Below are positions 1-8,441 of a stretch of DNA of 64,000 nt, one piece after another (within the stretch, counting starts at the first letter, position 1; every line of letters begins with the position of its first letter). The notes under the pieces were generated by a model. That model saw nothing but the letters and a program-made list of their open reading frames with translations, searched no databases and was not told the DNA's origin. A program made the translations under genes and the position numbers. The DNA comes from Cytophagales bacterium. Its GTDB lineage: Bacteria; Bacteroidota; Bacteroidia; Cytophagales; Spirosomataceae. Where the stretch lies: assembly GCA_013298125.1 (NCBI GenBank), contig JAAFJP010000025.1, positions 1 through 64,000 of the forward strand, given 5' to 3'.

Positions 1-318
1 ATTCTTAATATCAAAATAATCTTCTTCTCCACTCCAAAATGGAGCAATTGCCATGTATATTTCATTGCCTCCGTCCAGAGTCAAGATTTCGATTTCATTG
101 GCAAAACGCTCCTCAATTTCATAATTCTTGAAATATTCCAGTACCTCTACAATGGGTTCATCTCCCTCTTTGTCGATGTTTATTTTTCGCTTTTTGTAGG
201 TTTTTACAAATTGCTCTAACTCAAAAGTGGGCAATAGTGCTTTTTCGTACATCAAGACTTGTATTACCGCCAATTTGAAATTTATATCCTTAAAAGTGAG
301 CATTTTATGTTTAGTCAT
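1..318 (-). CDS. DUF6892-like protein, N-terminal part (partial)
   Basis: The minus strand is open from an ATG at 318 to the window edge, giving 106 residues with no stop. It starts MTKHKMLTFKDINFKLAVIQ and carries acidic stretches such as EVLEYF and DGGNEIYMAIAPFW. From memory this pattern (FKD-N-KLAVIQ-LMYE near the start, then GGNEIYM-I-PFW) resembles the DUF6892 family, whose function is unknown; no search was possible. An alternative start is the ATG at 303. The C-terminal part lies outside the window. It is transcribed away from the ferredoxin operon, so 319-480 is a divergent promoter region. Confidence 0.6.
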   Translation of the reverse strand, partial: MTKHKMLTFKDINFKLAVIQVLMYEKALLPTFELEQFVKTYKKRKINIDKEGDEPIVEVLEYFKNYEIEERFANEIEILTLDGGNEIYMAIAPFWSGEEDYFDIKN

Positions 319-480
319 TTTAGAAAAATAAAGGGTTTACGCTATTTCAACGCTCATTTTTACGAATTGTTTGTGGGTATTAGTAAACGGTTTTTGAGTG
401 AATTTAGTAAACGGTGTCGAACAATTGAAGCAAATTGTAGTTTTTTGAATGAAATCAGAATTTAAAACTACTGTTGCTAT

Positions 481-849
481 ATGTTTAAAGTAACCTTAAT
501 TGATGAATCACAGCAAAAAGAAACAGTCCTTGACGTAGCCAACGATGAAATCATTTTGGATGTAGTCCTTCGACAAGGTTACTCCGAAAAAGATTTGACT
601 TACATAGAGGATGATGGGACTGAGGTGAAATTTGCCACTGAAAACGAAATCGGTTGTATTTGGAGTTGCAGGGCAGGAGCGTGTACTTCTTGTGCCGTTA
701 GAGTAATTGAAGGTTCGGTTACGCCTTTGAAAGAATCCTTCTTTTTGGATAAAGACCAATTAAAGAAAGGATACACGCTTTTATGCGAAATAAGTCCACA
801 ATCCGACTGTAAAATTTTATTGAAAAAAGAAGATGATTTGTACGAATGA
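481..849 (+). CDS. [2Fe-2S] ferredoxin, plant type
   Basis: A 122-aa protein with the plant-type ferredoxin cluster motif: SCRAGACTSC (C-X4-C-X2-C) near residues 62-71 and a fourth cysteine in LLCEI near residue 101. These four cysteines hold a [2Fe-2S] cluster, so it should act as a small soluble electron carrier in the cytoplasm. The redox partner cannot be read from the sequence. It is the first gene of a tight plus-strand group: its TGA overlaps the next start codon (ATGA), and the third gene follows within a few bases. Length and motif spacing are normal for the family. Confidence 0.9.
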   Translation: MFKVTLIDESQQKETVLDVANDEIILDVVLRQGYSEKDLTYIEDDGTEVKFATENEIGCIWSCRAGACTSCAVRVIEGSVTPLKESFFLDKDQLKKGYTLLCEISPQSDCKILLKKEDDLYE

Positions 850-1202
850 TGAACATTAAAGAACTAACAAAACATCTTGCGAGTGGTCAAGAAAAGACCT
901 TTATCATCAAAAAATTTGAATTATATCGAGACTTTTTTGAAGATAAAGAAAACACTCAGGCTTTTACGGTAATAGTCGAAAACGAAGAGGATAAAAAATA
1001 TGGGTTAATAACTTTTGCTATCGAAAAAGAGACCTATTATCAATTGTGTTTTCTTGAAAAAGAGGGAGAGAAAGGTAAAATCTATTGCTACCATATCGAA
1101 GATTTATACGATAATGAATCCGAGGGAAATGACCCTACGAGGTCTGTACGCCCGATTTTTAGTAACATAGACTCTTTTTTGGAAAATATTTTAATTCAAT
1201 AA
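846..1202 (+). CDS. Hypothetical acidic protein, 118 aa
   Basis: An open frame starting at tandem ATG codons (846 and 849), overlapping the stop of the ferredoxin gene, which suggests translational coupling. The protein is acidic, has no signal peptide or membrane segment, and ends in a pattern (PIFSNIDSFLENIL) that loosely recalls the C-termini of SUKH/SMI1-type proteins. That likeness is weak and should not be taken as an assignment. Position in the ferredoxin operon supports it being a real gene; its role is unknown. Confidence 0.7.
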   Translation: MMNIKELTKHLASGQEKTFIIKKFELYRDFFEDKENTQAFTVIVENEEDKKYGLITFAIEKETYYQLCFLEKEGEKGKIYCYHIEDLYDNESEGNDPTRSVRPIFSNIDSFLENILIQ

Positions 1203-1204
1203 CC

Positions 1205-1942
1205 ATGAACAAACTAAAACTAATTTTTCTTTCTATTTTTTTTACCCAATTTATCAATGCTCAGAATATCACTCAGCGGGTCTATGAGGGAAATATCAAT
1301 GGTAAATATCCTATAAAAATTGACCTAAGTGTAGATGCTAAAACTGCCTTTGGTTCAGTTACTTACACTAAGAAAAATAAAACTTTTCAATTGGTAGGAC
1401 ATCAGAACGAAGACGGTTCTATTGCTCTGTCTGAGTTATTACCCACAGGACAATTAACAGGGACTTATTATCTGAAAGAATCTGCCACTGGTCTGACGGG
1501 TAGTTGGCTCGTAAAAACGGGCAAAGACCTGACTGTAACTGCCAAAAAACTAACAGAAAAGAGCATTCCGAAGGCTATTCCCAAGAACGTAACGGGGACT
1601 TATTCTTATTTTTCTGAGGGCGAGATGGGAGCTTCGGGGACATTACAGGTGCAACAATCAAGCACCAATAAAATCACGATAGCATTTGACTGTCAGGGTG
1701 GAGGAACGGCTGCCAACATGGCGATTGTTTCAAAAACTCAAATTATCCTCAAAGGTAACGAAGCTATATACACCAATAAAACTATGGGTGATTGTCGTAT
1801 AAAAATTATATTTACAGAAAAAGGAGCTAACGTACAATACCTAACCCCAGACAGCAATAATTGTGATTTTGGCAATCGTGCCTCAGTAGTGGGTCATTAT
1901 GTTAAAAATGATAGCAAAGCACCTGAATTTATTGATTATTAG
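1205..1942 (+). CDS. Secreted hypothetical protein, 245 aa
   Basis: Starts two bases after the preceding stop. Residues 1-20 form a signal peptide (hydrophobic core FLSIFFTQF, then NAQ), so the protein is exported. The rest is rich in short beta-strand-like stretches (for example VYEGNINGKYPIKIDLSV, and LTGTYYL) and ends hydrophilic. No cysteine pair or catalytic motif was recognised. It is probably the last gene of the ferredoxin operon, with a weak hairpin about 40 bases downstream. Function unknown. Confidence 0.75.
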   Translation: MNKLKLIFLSIFFTQFINAQNITQRVYEGNINGKYPIKIDLSVDAKTAFGSVTYTKKNKTFQLVGHQNEDGSIALSELLPTGQLTGTYYLKESATGLTGSWLVKTGKDLTVTAKKLTEKSIPKAIPKNVTGTYSYFSEGEMGASGTLQVQQSSTNKITIAFDCQGGGTAANMAIVSKTQIILKGNEAIYTNKTMGDCRIKIIFTEKGANVQYLTPDSNNCDFGNRASVVGHYVKNDSKAPEFIDY

Positions 1943-1979
1943 GGGGTTACAGTATTCCTAAAACTCTTCAAGTCTATAT

Positions 1980-2016
1980 GTTAAGGTGTTTGAGAATTAG
2001 TTTCAAATACCTTAAC
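1980..2016 (+). terminator. Possible hairpin after the ferredoxin operon
   Basis: GTTAAGG and CCTTAAC arms with a second inner pairing (TTTGA/TCAAA) form a stem-loop 37 bases after the stop of the secreted protein gene. There is no clean T-run, so it may be a weak terminator or an mRNA-stabilising hairpin. Confidence 0.3.
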
Positions 2017-2063
2017 TCCTCATTTCAATAGCATCTATGTTTCTCTTAACCTATTAAACGGTA

Positions 2064-2093
2064 TTGTTTTCTGCATTTTTTTTACCAACTTTG
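2064..2093 (+). promoter_or_regulatory. Bacteroidota-type promoter before a small ORF
   Basis: TTG at 2064-2066 and CAACTTTG at 2086-2093 (one base from TAnnTTTG) are 19 bp apart, as expected for a Bacteroidota housekeeping promoter. The predicted transcript start is near 2100, about 25 bases before the ATG of the 44-aa ORF. Confidence 0.45.
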
Positions 2094-2125
2094 CAGTCCC
2101 AATTCATCAAAACTTATCTCTGATC

Positions 2126-2260
2126 ATGCAATTCATCAAGAATTTATCGGATTATATTTCTCAAATTTCAACGCCCTCATTTACTTCCCCTCAAAAAACA
2201 AGAGAAGTTCGTGGACCTTTGGCGTATCTTTCAGTCATTATCCAACAAACTGTTAGTTAA
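2126..2260 (+). CDS. Possible small protein, 44 aa
   Basis: A short ORF (ATG 2126, TAA 2258-2260) encodes 44 residues beginning MQFIKNLSDYISQIS and ending SVIIQQTVS. It lies just downstream of a good promoter match and ends inside the last 8 bases of the convergent murE gene. A second small ORF in this window (35423-35575) has the same upstream signal, CCAACTTTGCA. No family is recognised. Placement relative to the promoter is the main support; it could be a chance ORF in a 3' antisense RNA to murE. Confidence 0.35.
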   Translation: MQFIKNLSDYISQISTPSFTSPQKTREVRGPLAYLSVIIQQTVS

Positions 2261-3716
2261 TTCCAAACGCTTCCGCCAGCATTTCTTTATCGTCAAAGTG
2301 ATGTTTAATGCCTTTGATGTCTTGGTAGTTTTCGTGTCCCTTTCCAGCTACTAAAATTATATCTCCTTCTTGTGCTAATTCTCTGACTGCCAAAAAGATA
2401 GCCTCTTTTCGGTCTTCTATGATTTTGGTTTTTTTGAAATCAATCGGAGGGACTCCTTTACGCATTTGTTCCAAAATATCGGCAGGGTCTTCGTTTCTTG
2501 GATTATCAGAAGTTAAAACTACTTTATTCGATAATTCACAAGCTATTTTTGCCATAATCGGGCGTTTGGTCGCATCACGATTTCCACCACAACCTACCAC
2601 CGTAATCACTTGCTGATTACCATCTTTGATTTGATTGATGGTCTTCAAAACGTTCTCCAAAGCATCGGGGGTATGAGCATAGTCCACGATTCCGACTTTT
2701 TGGTCTTTGATAGAAACTACTTGCTCAAAACGTCCTGGGGCAGTTTTTAAGCCTGACATTTGTACTAAAACTTCATCTTTATCTTCGCCCAAAAGTACGG
2801 CAGCTCCATAAATCGCCATCAGATTATAGGCATTAAAAGTTCCAATCAACTGAAAATGAATTTCCCGATTATCAATTTCCATTTGTAGCCCATAAATACT
2901 GTCTGAAATAATGCGTCCTTTCACCGTCGCAAGGGTTTCTAAGGAATAGGTATTGATGCTTGCCTTGGTGTTTTGCAACATCACACCACCACGTCTGTCG
3001 TCAATATTAGTGAGAGCAAAAGCCGTTTTTGGAAGGGCATCGAAGAAACCTTTTTTGGCTTTGATGTAATTATCAAAAGTCCCATGAAAATCAAGATGGT
3101 CGTGGGTGATATTCGAGAAAATCGCTCCCGTGAAGCTCACGCCCGTAATACGATGCTGCACCACAGCGTGCGAACTTACCTCCATAAATGCGTGTGTACA
3201 GCCTGCCTGAGCTATTTTTGCTAATAATTGATTGAGACTCACTGCATCGGGTGTAGTATGCGTAGAAGGAATCACATCCTCATCAATTTGATTCTGAACC
3301 GTAGAAATCAATCCGCAACGATAGCCCAAATTTCTGAATAAACGGAACAGTAACATCACCGTAGTCGTCTTACCATTCGTACCCGTGATACCGACTAATT
3401 TTAGTTTTTTAGAAGGATTATCATAAAATTCAGCCGCCAAATACCCCAAAGCCTCAGCCGCATCTGGTACTTGCAAAAAGGTAACGTTATCAGGCTGATT
3501 TTCAGGCAAATCTTCACAAAGAATGGACGTAGCACCCATGTCAATTGCCTTCTGGATAAACGTATGACCATCCACCTGCGTACCTTTCAAAGCCACAAAC
3601 ATTGAGCCTTCGGTAACTTTTCGAGAATCAATAATGAGTTCAGAAACCGTAACATCAGCATTCCCGATGATATTTTGTTTTTTTAATATTTTGGAGATTT
3701 GAGATAGTGTTTTCAT
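2253..3716 (-). CDS. murE: UDP-N-acetylmuramoyl-tripeptide synthetase (meso-DAP adding)
   Basis: A 487-aa Mur ligase that adds the third peptide residue to UDP-MurNAc-L-Ala-D-Glu in the cytoplasm, using ATP. The N-terminal UDP-binding domain is followed by the ATP-binding loop GITGTNGKTT (about residues 109-118), the central motif FSNITHDHLDFHGT and the C-terminal domain. DNPRNEDP carries the DNPR signature of enzymes that add meso-diaminopimelate, so the peptidoglycan should be DAP-type. It is the last division/cell-wall gene here: the usual partners mraY, murD, ftsW and murG do not follow, and a toxin-antitoxin pair plus a terminator separate it from ftsI. Confidence 0.96.
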   Translation of the reverse strand: MKTLSQISKILKKQNIIGNADVTVSELIIDSRKVTEGSMFVALKGTQVDGHTFIQKAIDMGATSILCEDLPENQPDNVTFLQVPDAAEALGYLAAEFYDNPSKKLKLVGITGTNGKTTTVMLLFRLFRNLGYRCGLISTVQNQIDEDVIPSTHTTPDAVSLNQLLAKIAQAGCTHAFMEVSSHAVVQHRITGVSFTGAIFSNITHDHLDFHGTFDNYIKAKKGFFDALPKTAFALTNIDDRRGGVMLQNTKASINTYSLETLATVKGRIISDSIYGLQMEIDNREIHFQLIGTFNAYNLMAIYGAAVLLGEDKDEVLVQMSGLKTAPGRFEQVVSIKDQKVGIVDYAHTPDALENVLKTINQIKDGNQQVITVVGCGGNRDATKRPIMAKIACELSNKVVLTSDNPRNEDPADILEQMRKGVPPIDFKKTKIIEDRKEAIFLAVRELAQEGDIILVAGKGHENYQDIKGIKHHFDDKEMLAEAFGIN

Positions 3717-3729
3717 GTCGTATAAATAG

Positions 3730-3756
3730 AAACCCCCGATGGTTTTTCGGGGGTTT
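3730..3756 (-). terminator. Terminator between antitoxin gene and murE
   Basis: A 10-bp perfect stem (AAACCCCCGA / TCGGGGGTTT) with a 7-nt loop lies after the antitoxin stop and 13 bases before the murE start. Arms flanked by A/T runs make it work in principle on either strand. It implies that murE has its own promoter or depends on read-through. Confidence 0.75.
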
Positions 3757-3770
3757 TTGTAATGATATTG

Positions 3771-4166
3771 TTATGATGTTATTAATTCGCCACGAGCGTA
3801 AAATCGCTCAACGGCACTTTGAACTTCTTTCATTAAAAATGCTTTGAGTGCATCTCCTTCAAATTGGACAGGTTCTTTTCTTGGGCTACTGACTAATAAT
3901 TGAATATTCAAAACTCGTTCGATTTCCCAAAGTGTTTCTGTTGTGAAGTTATGCGTACCACTTAACCAACGACTAATTTCAGATGGTTTTTTACCCATCA
4001 TAAAAGCAAATTCTTGATTTGTCAAGCCTCTTGCTTGCAAAACATCATCTATTCGTGCAGCCAAACTCATGCGTCGATTTATAGACTCTTTCATGGTTTG
4101 CGGTATCCGACTTTTCAATTCTTTGATAAGCGGACTACTATGTTTTCTCGCTTTATTCATCGTCAT
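3771..4166 (-). CDS. HigA-like XRE-family antitoxin
   Basis: About 131 aa with a Cro/C1-type helix-turn-helix in the middle (residues ~36-90: DDVLQARGLTNQEFAFMMGK, then PSEISRWLSG). This pattern is typical of HigA antitoxins, which bind the toxin and the operon promoter. The gene overlaps the 3' end of the upstream gene by about 14 bases, the usual coupling of a toxin-first higBA pair. A TTG one codon upstream and ATG codons at 4166 and 4160 are all possible starts. The family assignment rests on the HTH and the context. Confidence 0.8.
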   Translation of the reverse strand: MTMNKARKHSSPLIKELKSRIPQTMKESINRRMSLAARIDDVLQARGLTNQEFAFMMGKKPSEISRWLSGTHNFTTETLWEIERVLNIQLLVSSPRKEPVQFEGDALKAFLMKEVQSAVERFYARGELITS

Positions 4167-4644
4167 CAATTATTAAATTTCCTCCTAATTCATAATCATT
4201 TACCCAAAAAATTTCTCCTTCTTTCATCTTTAACCCAAGTCGTTTTGAGACTTCTCTAAGCAAATAATTCTCTTGTGTTAGTTTTGGGTCTTCTTGTAAT
4301 GCTCTGATTGTCTTTGGCTTATATCCTCCACCACCAAGAATGATTACTGCACTTCCCATTCTGATACAATACAATCTTAGGTTGGCGTTTGGACTATCGT
4401 ATAAAGCACATATTAAATCTCCTAAACCACCCTCATTCTCTTTAAAATATCTTCTTCTTGCTCCATGTTCAAATCCAATCAAATCAATTCTTTCGAGAAT
4501 ATCATAAATTTCTAATTCAAACTTATCTTTATTTTCAGCCAAGAATTTTTCAAATAATGTATCTGCATCATCATTTACTTTGACCGAATAAATACTTGCT
4601 TGCGGACCTGAAAAGTCTTCTAATTCAACTATCTCAAATTTCAT
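4153..4644 (-). CDS. HigB/RelE-like toxin, 163 aa
   Basis: Located directly upstream of the HTH antitoxin and overlapping it. The region RLYCIRMGSAVIILGGGGYK followed by PKTIRALQEDP resembles the central strand and Lys-Thr-rich segment of phage-derived HigB/Gp49-type RelE toxins, which cleave mRNA at the ribosome. It is longer than most HigB proteins, with about 50 extra residues at the N-terminus. Toxin activity is an inference from gene order and this weak motif. The pair sits between ftsI and murE in the division cluster. Confidence 0.65.
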   Translation of the reverse strand: MKFEIVELEDFSGPQASIYSVKVNDDADTLFEKFLAENKDKFELEIYDILERIDLIGFEHGARRRYFKENEGGLGDLICALYDSPNANLRLYCIRMGSAVIILGGGGYKPKTIRALQEDPKLTQENYLLREVSKRLGLKMKEGEIFWVNDYELGGNLIIDDDE

Positions 4645-4718
4645 CTATTTTAAAGAAGGATATTTTTGAATAAAATTAACTTTATTTTTCTTGCAATACA
4701 ATTAAAGTTAATATTTTA

Positions 4719-5723
4719 TCAATAAACCTGTTTCGCCTTCAAATCAGTTATTAGTTTTGAATCAATCAAGAAAGTATGTTTTTCGCCTAAACCTGCCTTG
4801 ATGTAGAAGTTTACCTTCAAAGGCGTATCAAATGACCCCTTTTGAATTCTGATACTCATAGGCCTATCCACACCGCTTTTTTCTGATTGTTTTTCGATGT
4901 TTTCGATGTCTGCTTTGGTGAATTCTTTTTTACCTACAACGGCACTGTTCGGCAATGTCAGTTCCGCAATGAGTTTTTCGTTACTCTGTAATTTTCTACT
5001 CAATGAATAAAAAATACCCATCTCTGAGATGTCTTTTTTGTTTTTAGAGTCTGATAATTCGTTATCTGCATCATCAAAACCATTTGAATAAAAGCCTACA
5101 TTCGTAACGGTTACGTGGATTTTATTATCCAAAATATTCAACACATCGTCTGTTTCTCTCAATTCACCTTGCAATTCGTTTACCTCCGCTTTTTTGATGG
5201 CTACGGTACTTTCCAATTCCTGAATCGTGTTTTTTTGATAGGCAATTAAGCTATCTTTTTCTTGTAAAATCTTCTGAAAATTTGAAATTCTCACTTCATA
5301 TTCGCCAATGGTTTTGGTCATTTGGGCTTGTAGACGAGTTTTATCTACCGTCAATTGGGCAATTTGTTTTTTCAACAAAGCCATCATTGTTTCAGCCTCA
5401 CGGTCTGTTCTGGTGTTTTGTTCAGAAGAAACTCGCTCCAATTTTGCTTGAAGGGCATCAATTTTTTTCTGTTTTTCCTGAATATTCGTGCGGTTATCTT
5501 TGATGTCATCTCTGAGGCGTTGAAGGTCAGTATTGATAGCCTTGATTTCCTCAGAATTCATCTGAATCTGACTCACCTGCAAATCAGTTTTCTTGTTTTG
5601 ACCAAATTGCGTGTAAAATAAATAAAGCACTCCCATTAATAAAGCACCAAGCAAACCATTACGCAACCAAGATTGCTTTGAAGTATCTGAACCATTGTCA
5701 GACGAATTTTGAAACAACGACAT
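4719..5723 (-). CDS. Membrane-anchored coiled-coil protein, 334 aa
   Basis: One membrane segment near residues 22-42 (LLGALLMGVLYLFYTQF) is followed by a long heptad-rich coiled coil (about residues 55-195) and a beta-rich C-terminal domain of about 130 aa. The N-terminus lacks a cleavable signal, so the coiled coil and C-terminal domain probably project into the periplasm. It follows ftsI on the same strand and could serve in division or envelope organisation, but that is only inference from position. No known family was recognised. Confidence 0.75.
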   Translation of the reverse strand: MSLFQNSSDNGSDTSKQSWLRNGLLGALLMGVLYLFYTQFGQNKKTDLQVSQIQMNSEEIKAINTDLQRLRDDIKDNRTNIQEKQKKIDALQAKLERVSSEQNTRTDREAETMMALLKKQIAQLTVDKTRLQAQMTKTIGEYEVRISNFQKILQEKDSLIAYQKNTIQELESTVAIKKAEVNELQGELRETDDVLNILDNKIHVTVTNVGFYSNGFDDADNELSDSKNKKDISEMGIFYSLSRKLQSNEKLIAELTLPNSAVVGKKEFTKADIENIEKQSEKSGVDRPMSIRIQKGSFDTPLKVNFYIKAGLGEKHTFLIDSKLITDLKAKQVY

Positions 5724-5747
5724 TGTAATTAGGGGTTAAGATTTTTT

Positions 5748-5852
5748 ATTGGCTTTCGGCTGTCAGCTTTCGGCAATCAGCTTTTGGCAAAAATACTCAA
5801 AAAAATAATATAGTTGATTGCCGACAGCCGATAGCTGACTGCCGACAGCCAA
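5748..5852. repeat. Imperfect inverted repeat, GGCTGTCGGC family
   Basis: Copies of a GGCTTTCGGCTGTCAGC-like unit on the left are mirrored by GCCGACAGCCGATAGC-like units on the right, filling the gap between ftsI and the coiled-coil gene. It abuts the ftsI stop codon. A related copy lies at 55999-56040, so this is a dispersed repeat family in the genome. Confidence 0.7.
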
Positions 5853-7961
5853 TTATTGCAAAAGTAAACTAATATTTTTATTTCTAACACTAACAGCCCC
5901 AGGCGGAACGGATTGACTCAGCACTTTTCCAATTCCCTTGAACGAGACCTTAAATCCTTTATTTTCAAGGACATACATAGCATTTTTTAGGGTCATTCCT
6001 CTTGTGTCAGGCACACGACTCTTAGGGTTTTGGTGGGTTTGATATTCCAAAATACCACCATCTCCTCGTACCACAGACCAGCCTTCGTTAGTTGGGATTT
6101 TTTCTATTTCAAATTCTTCACAAATCTTTTTGATGTCGCCTGTATGTGCTACTTGTTTTTTGGTGGCAAATTGTCTTGCTCCTGCACTTTTGGCATCTAA
6201 TAATTTGTGCATTCTAATGTCGCAAGCGTAAATTTTATCCGCAATTTCCTTGAAAACTGGTGCAGATGCCTCCGCCGCAAAAAGGGCTTCTTGCTTCACG
6301 CCACGAGGGTTATCAATCATCACCACAATACTGTATTTGGGTGCATCGGCAGGGAAATATCCGATGAAAGAAGTATAGTACATTCCTTCACGATATTTAC
6401 CATTTATCAACTTGCGAGACGTTCCCGTTTTACCCGCAATTTTATACATTTCGTTCTTGATATTGCTTGCTGTACCTCTTTCTACGACACCCTCCAACAT
6501 TTTTCTGACCTTCGCCAAAGTCTCTTTACTACACAAAGGGTCTTCGTATTTCACTTGCGAAATCTGATAATCGTCTTCAATTCTATCCGCAATTTTGGTA
6601 TGTTTTACGATAATTGGTTGAACCCATTTTCCATCATTAGCAATGGCATTATAGAAAGCCAACATCTGCAAAGGGGTCAATAACGTTCCGTAACCAATTG
6701 AATTCCAAGGCATTGCTGTAATATCACCTAATCTTGGCGTATTTATGACGGGTTTTGCATCTGGACGTAACTGAAATCTTAAAGGTTCGTCCAAATGAAA
6801 TTCGTGGAGCTTCTTATAATACTCACTTTCACGTCCTTTAAAATACTTCAACATCAACCTTGCTGTACCCACGTTTGAGGATGTCTCAAAAACTTCTTGG
6901 GCTGAAATAGTACCGTGAACTTTGGTATCTTTCAGCGTTTTATTGCCAATCGTGAGTGTACCATCGCCTGTGTGTACCCATTCTTCATTGGTGAGTCCGC
7001 CCATTTCCATCATCGCCACCATCGACGGTAATTTAAAAACTGAGCCAGGGTCAGAGAGTCCCAAAACAGCATGATTATAAGTTTCGGCAAATGCCAAAGT
7101 ATCTTTCAAACGAGTGAGGTTAGTCATAGCCTTGATTTCGCCCGTGGCTACTTCCATTACGACCACACAACCTTTGTCAGCACTCAATTGACGGAGGTGC
7201 TTCATCAAAGAAGTCTCCGCAACGTCTTGAATATTGACATCAATTGTCGTGTGAATATCCACACCCGCAACGGGGATAGATTCTTCTCCACCTTCGATAG
7301 GTCGCCAGCTTCCGCCTACAATTTTTTCAAAAATACCTTTTCCATTTGTACCAGCTAATTGAGCATCAAAACTATTTTCGATACCTACTTTTTCAGTTTC
7401 TTTCTTGTACCCAATCGTTCTGAAACCCATTTTCCCGAAAGGATTATAGCGTTCATTGGATTTCTCAAAAACGACTCCGCCCTTAAATTTTCCGTATCGA
7501 AAAATGGGCCAAGTTTTCATGGCTTTTACTTGTTGAAAATCTAATTTACGCTCATTGAGGCGAATGTAACTTACCTTGTCATGGCGGGCTAATTCTATCA
7601 TTGCTAAATAATCTCTCCAATCTTTATCACCATAAAAATTAGCCAAAAGATGACAAAGCGAGTCGATTCCTTTCTCATAAATATCACCATTTTTGGTATT
7701 CCCAAGCCCAACCATTGGGTCGAAACCTAATTTGTATTTGGGAAGAGACGTTGCCAATAAACTACCATCCGCCGCATAAATATTGCCCCTGACAGCCTCC
7801 ACGGTGCGTTTTTTCACATATACACGCTTAGCTTTCTCACGCCATTCTTTTCCCTCAATGGTTTGTAATTTAAAAATACGCCAGACAATCCCTCCTGCAA
7901 AAAGAAGGATGAACAAAAACATAATCCGAACCCGTAGTATGATGTCTTTTTTGATGTTCAT
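5853..7961 (-). CDS. ftsI: Division-specific transpeptidase with PASTA domain (FtsI/PBP3)
   Basis: A 702-aa class B penicillin-binding protein that crosslinks septal peptidoglycan. It has an N-terminal membrane anchor (residues ~12-30), a dimerisation region, and transpeptidase motifs: SVFK (active-site serine, in SDPGSVFKLPS), SSN (in ETSSNVGTARL) and KTGTS (in IAGKTGTSRKL). The last ~65 residues (SRVPDTRGMTLKNAMYVLE and onward) form a PASTA-type domain. It follows an ftsL-like gene by 9 bases, and rsmH lies upstream, the usual division-cluster order. Its stop codon is immediately followed by a dispersed inverted repeat. Confidence 0.95.
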   Translation of the reverse strand: MNIKKDIILRVRIMFLFILLFAGGIVWRIFKLQTIEGKEWREKAKRVYVKKRTVEAVRGNIYAADGSLLATSLPKYKLGFDPMVGLGNTKNGDIYEKGIDSLCHLLANFYGDKDWRDYLAMIELARHDKVSYIRLNERKLDFQQVKAMKTWPIFRYGKFKGGVVFEKSNERYNPFGKMGFRTIGYKKETEKVGIENSFDAQLAGTNGKGIFEKIVGGSWRPIEGGEESIPVAGVDIHTTIDVNIQDVAETSLMKHLRQLSADKGCVVVMEVATGEIKAMTNLTRLKDTLAFAETYNHAVLGLSDPGSVFKLPSMVAMMEMGGLTNEEWVHTGDGTLTIGNKTLKDTKVHGTISAQEVFETSSNVGTARLMLKYFKGRESEYYKKLHEFHLDEPLRFQLRPDAKPVINTPRLGDITAMPWNSIGYGTLLTPLQMLAFYNAIANDGKWVQPIIVKHTKIADRIEDDYQISQVKYEDPLCSKETLAKVRKMLEGVVERGTASNIKNEMYKIAGKTGTSRKLINGKYREGMYYTSFIGYFPADAPKYSIVVMIDNPRGVKQEALFAAEASAPVFKEIADKIYACDIRMHKLLDAKSAGARQFATKKQVAHTGDIKKICEEFEIEKIPTNEGWSVVRGDGGILEYQTHQNPKSRVPDTRGMTLKNAMYVLENKGFKVSFKGIGKVLSQSVPPGAVSVRNKNISLLLQ

Positions 7962-7970
7962 TTTTTTGAA

Positions 7971-8348
7971 TTATTCTTTAACAACAATCTTAGTAGGAGG
8001 TGTTTTATTCTCCTGCAAGCCCATTGGTTCTACTCTTTTGATGATTTCGGATTGCTTACCAGCTTTCATGAAATCGGCTTTTTGGGTAGTATAATCGGCT
8101 CTTTTTTCTTCTACTTCGGCTTTCATTTTGTCAATGCGGTGAATGAGGTTTTCGGCATTGAGGGATGAAATAATATAAATCACAATCAATCCAGAAATCC
8201 AGACTACGTAACGTAACTGCGAGGCAGGAAATTTGCCCCCCAAAATCCTATCCATGTTAAAAACACGGTCAAAGAAGGCAAATATCCCACGACTCGGACG
8301 ATACGTCGAGGAACTTCTGTTTTGATTTTTTGATACGTTTTTTGCCAT
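7971..8348 (-). CDS. FtsL-like division protein
   Basis: A 125-aa bitopic membrane protein: basic N-terminal tail of about 45 residues, one membrane helix (YVVWISGLIVIYIISSL, residues ~47-63), then a short heptad-like stretch (IDKMKAEVEEKRADYTTQK). Size, topology and position between rsmH and ftsI match the FtsL-like proteins of Bacteroidota, which help recruit and activate the septal synthase. Sequence conservation in this family is low, so the name rests mainly on context. Confidence 0.85.
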   Translation of the reverse strand: MAKNVSKNQNRSSSTYRPSRGIFAFFDRVFNMDRILGGKFPASQLRYVVWISGLIVIYIISSLNAENLIHRIDKMKAEVEEKRADYTTQKADFMKAGKQSEIIKRVEPMGLQENKTPPTKIVVKE

Positions 8349-8354
8349 ATTTTT

Positions 8355-8441
8355 GAGTTGTTAAGTTTCTAAATTTTAAGTTGTTAAGCAAAATCCACTC
8401 AAACGTTAGCAACTTAGTAACTTGAAACTTAACAACTTAAA
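8355..8441. repeat. Inverted repeat supplying the rsmH stop
   Basis: Direct copies of a TTGTTAAGTTTCTAA-like unit on the left are mirrored by CAACTTAGTAACTTGAAACT-like sequence on the right. The right arm runs into the 3' end of rsmH, so the last codons of rsmH (L-S-C-stop) are made of repeat sequence. Confidence 0.65.

Noticed and set aside
259-465. 68-codon plus-strand ORF
   Set aside because: It overlaps the DUF6892-like gene on the other strand, has no recognisable pattern and no promoter. Treated as a shadow ORF.
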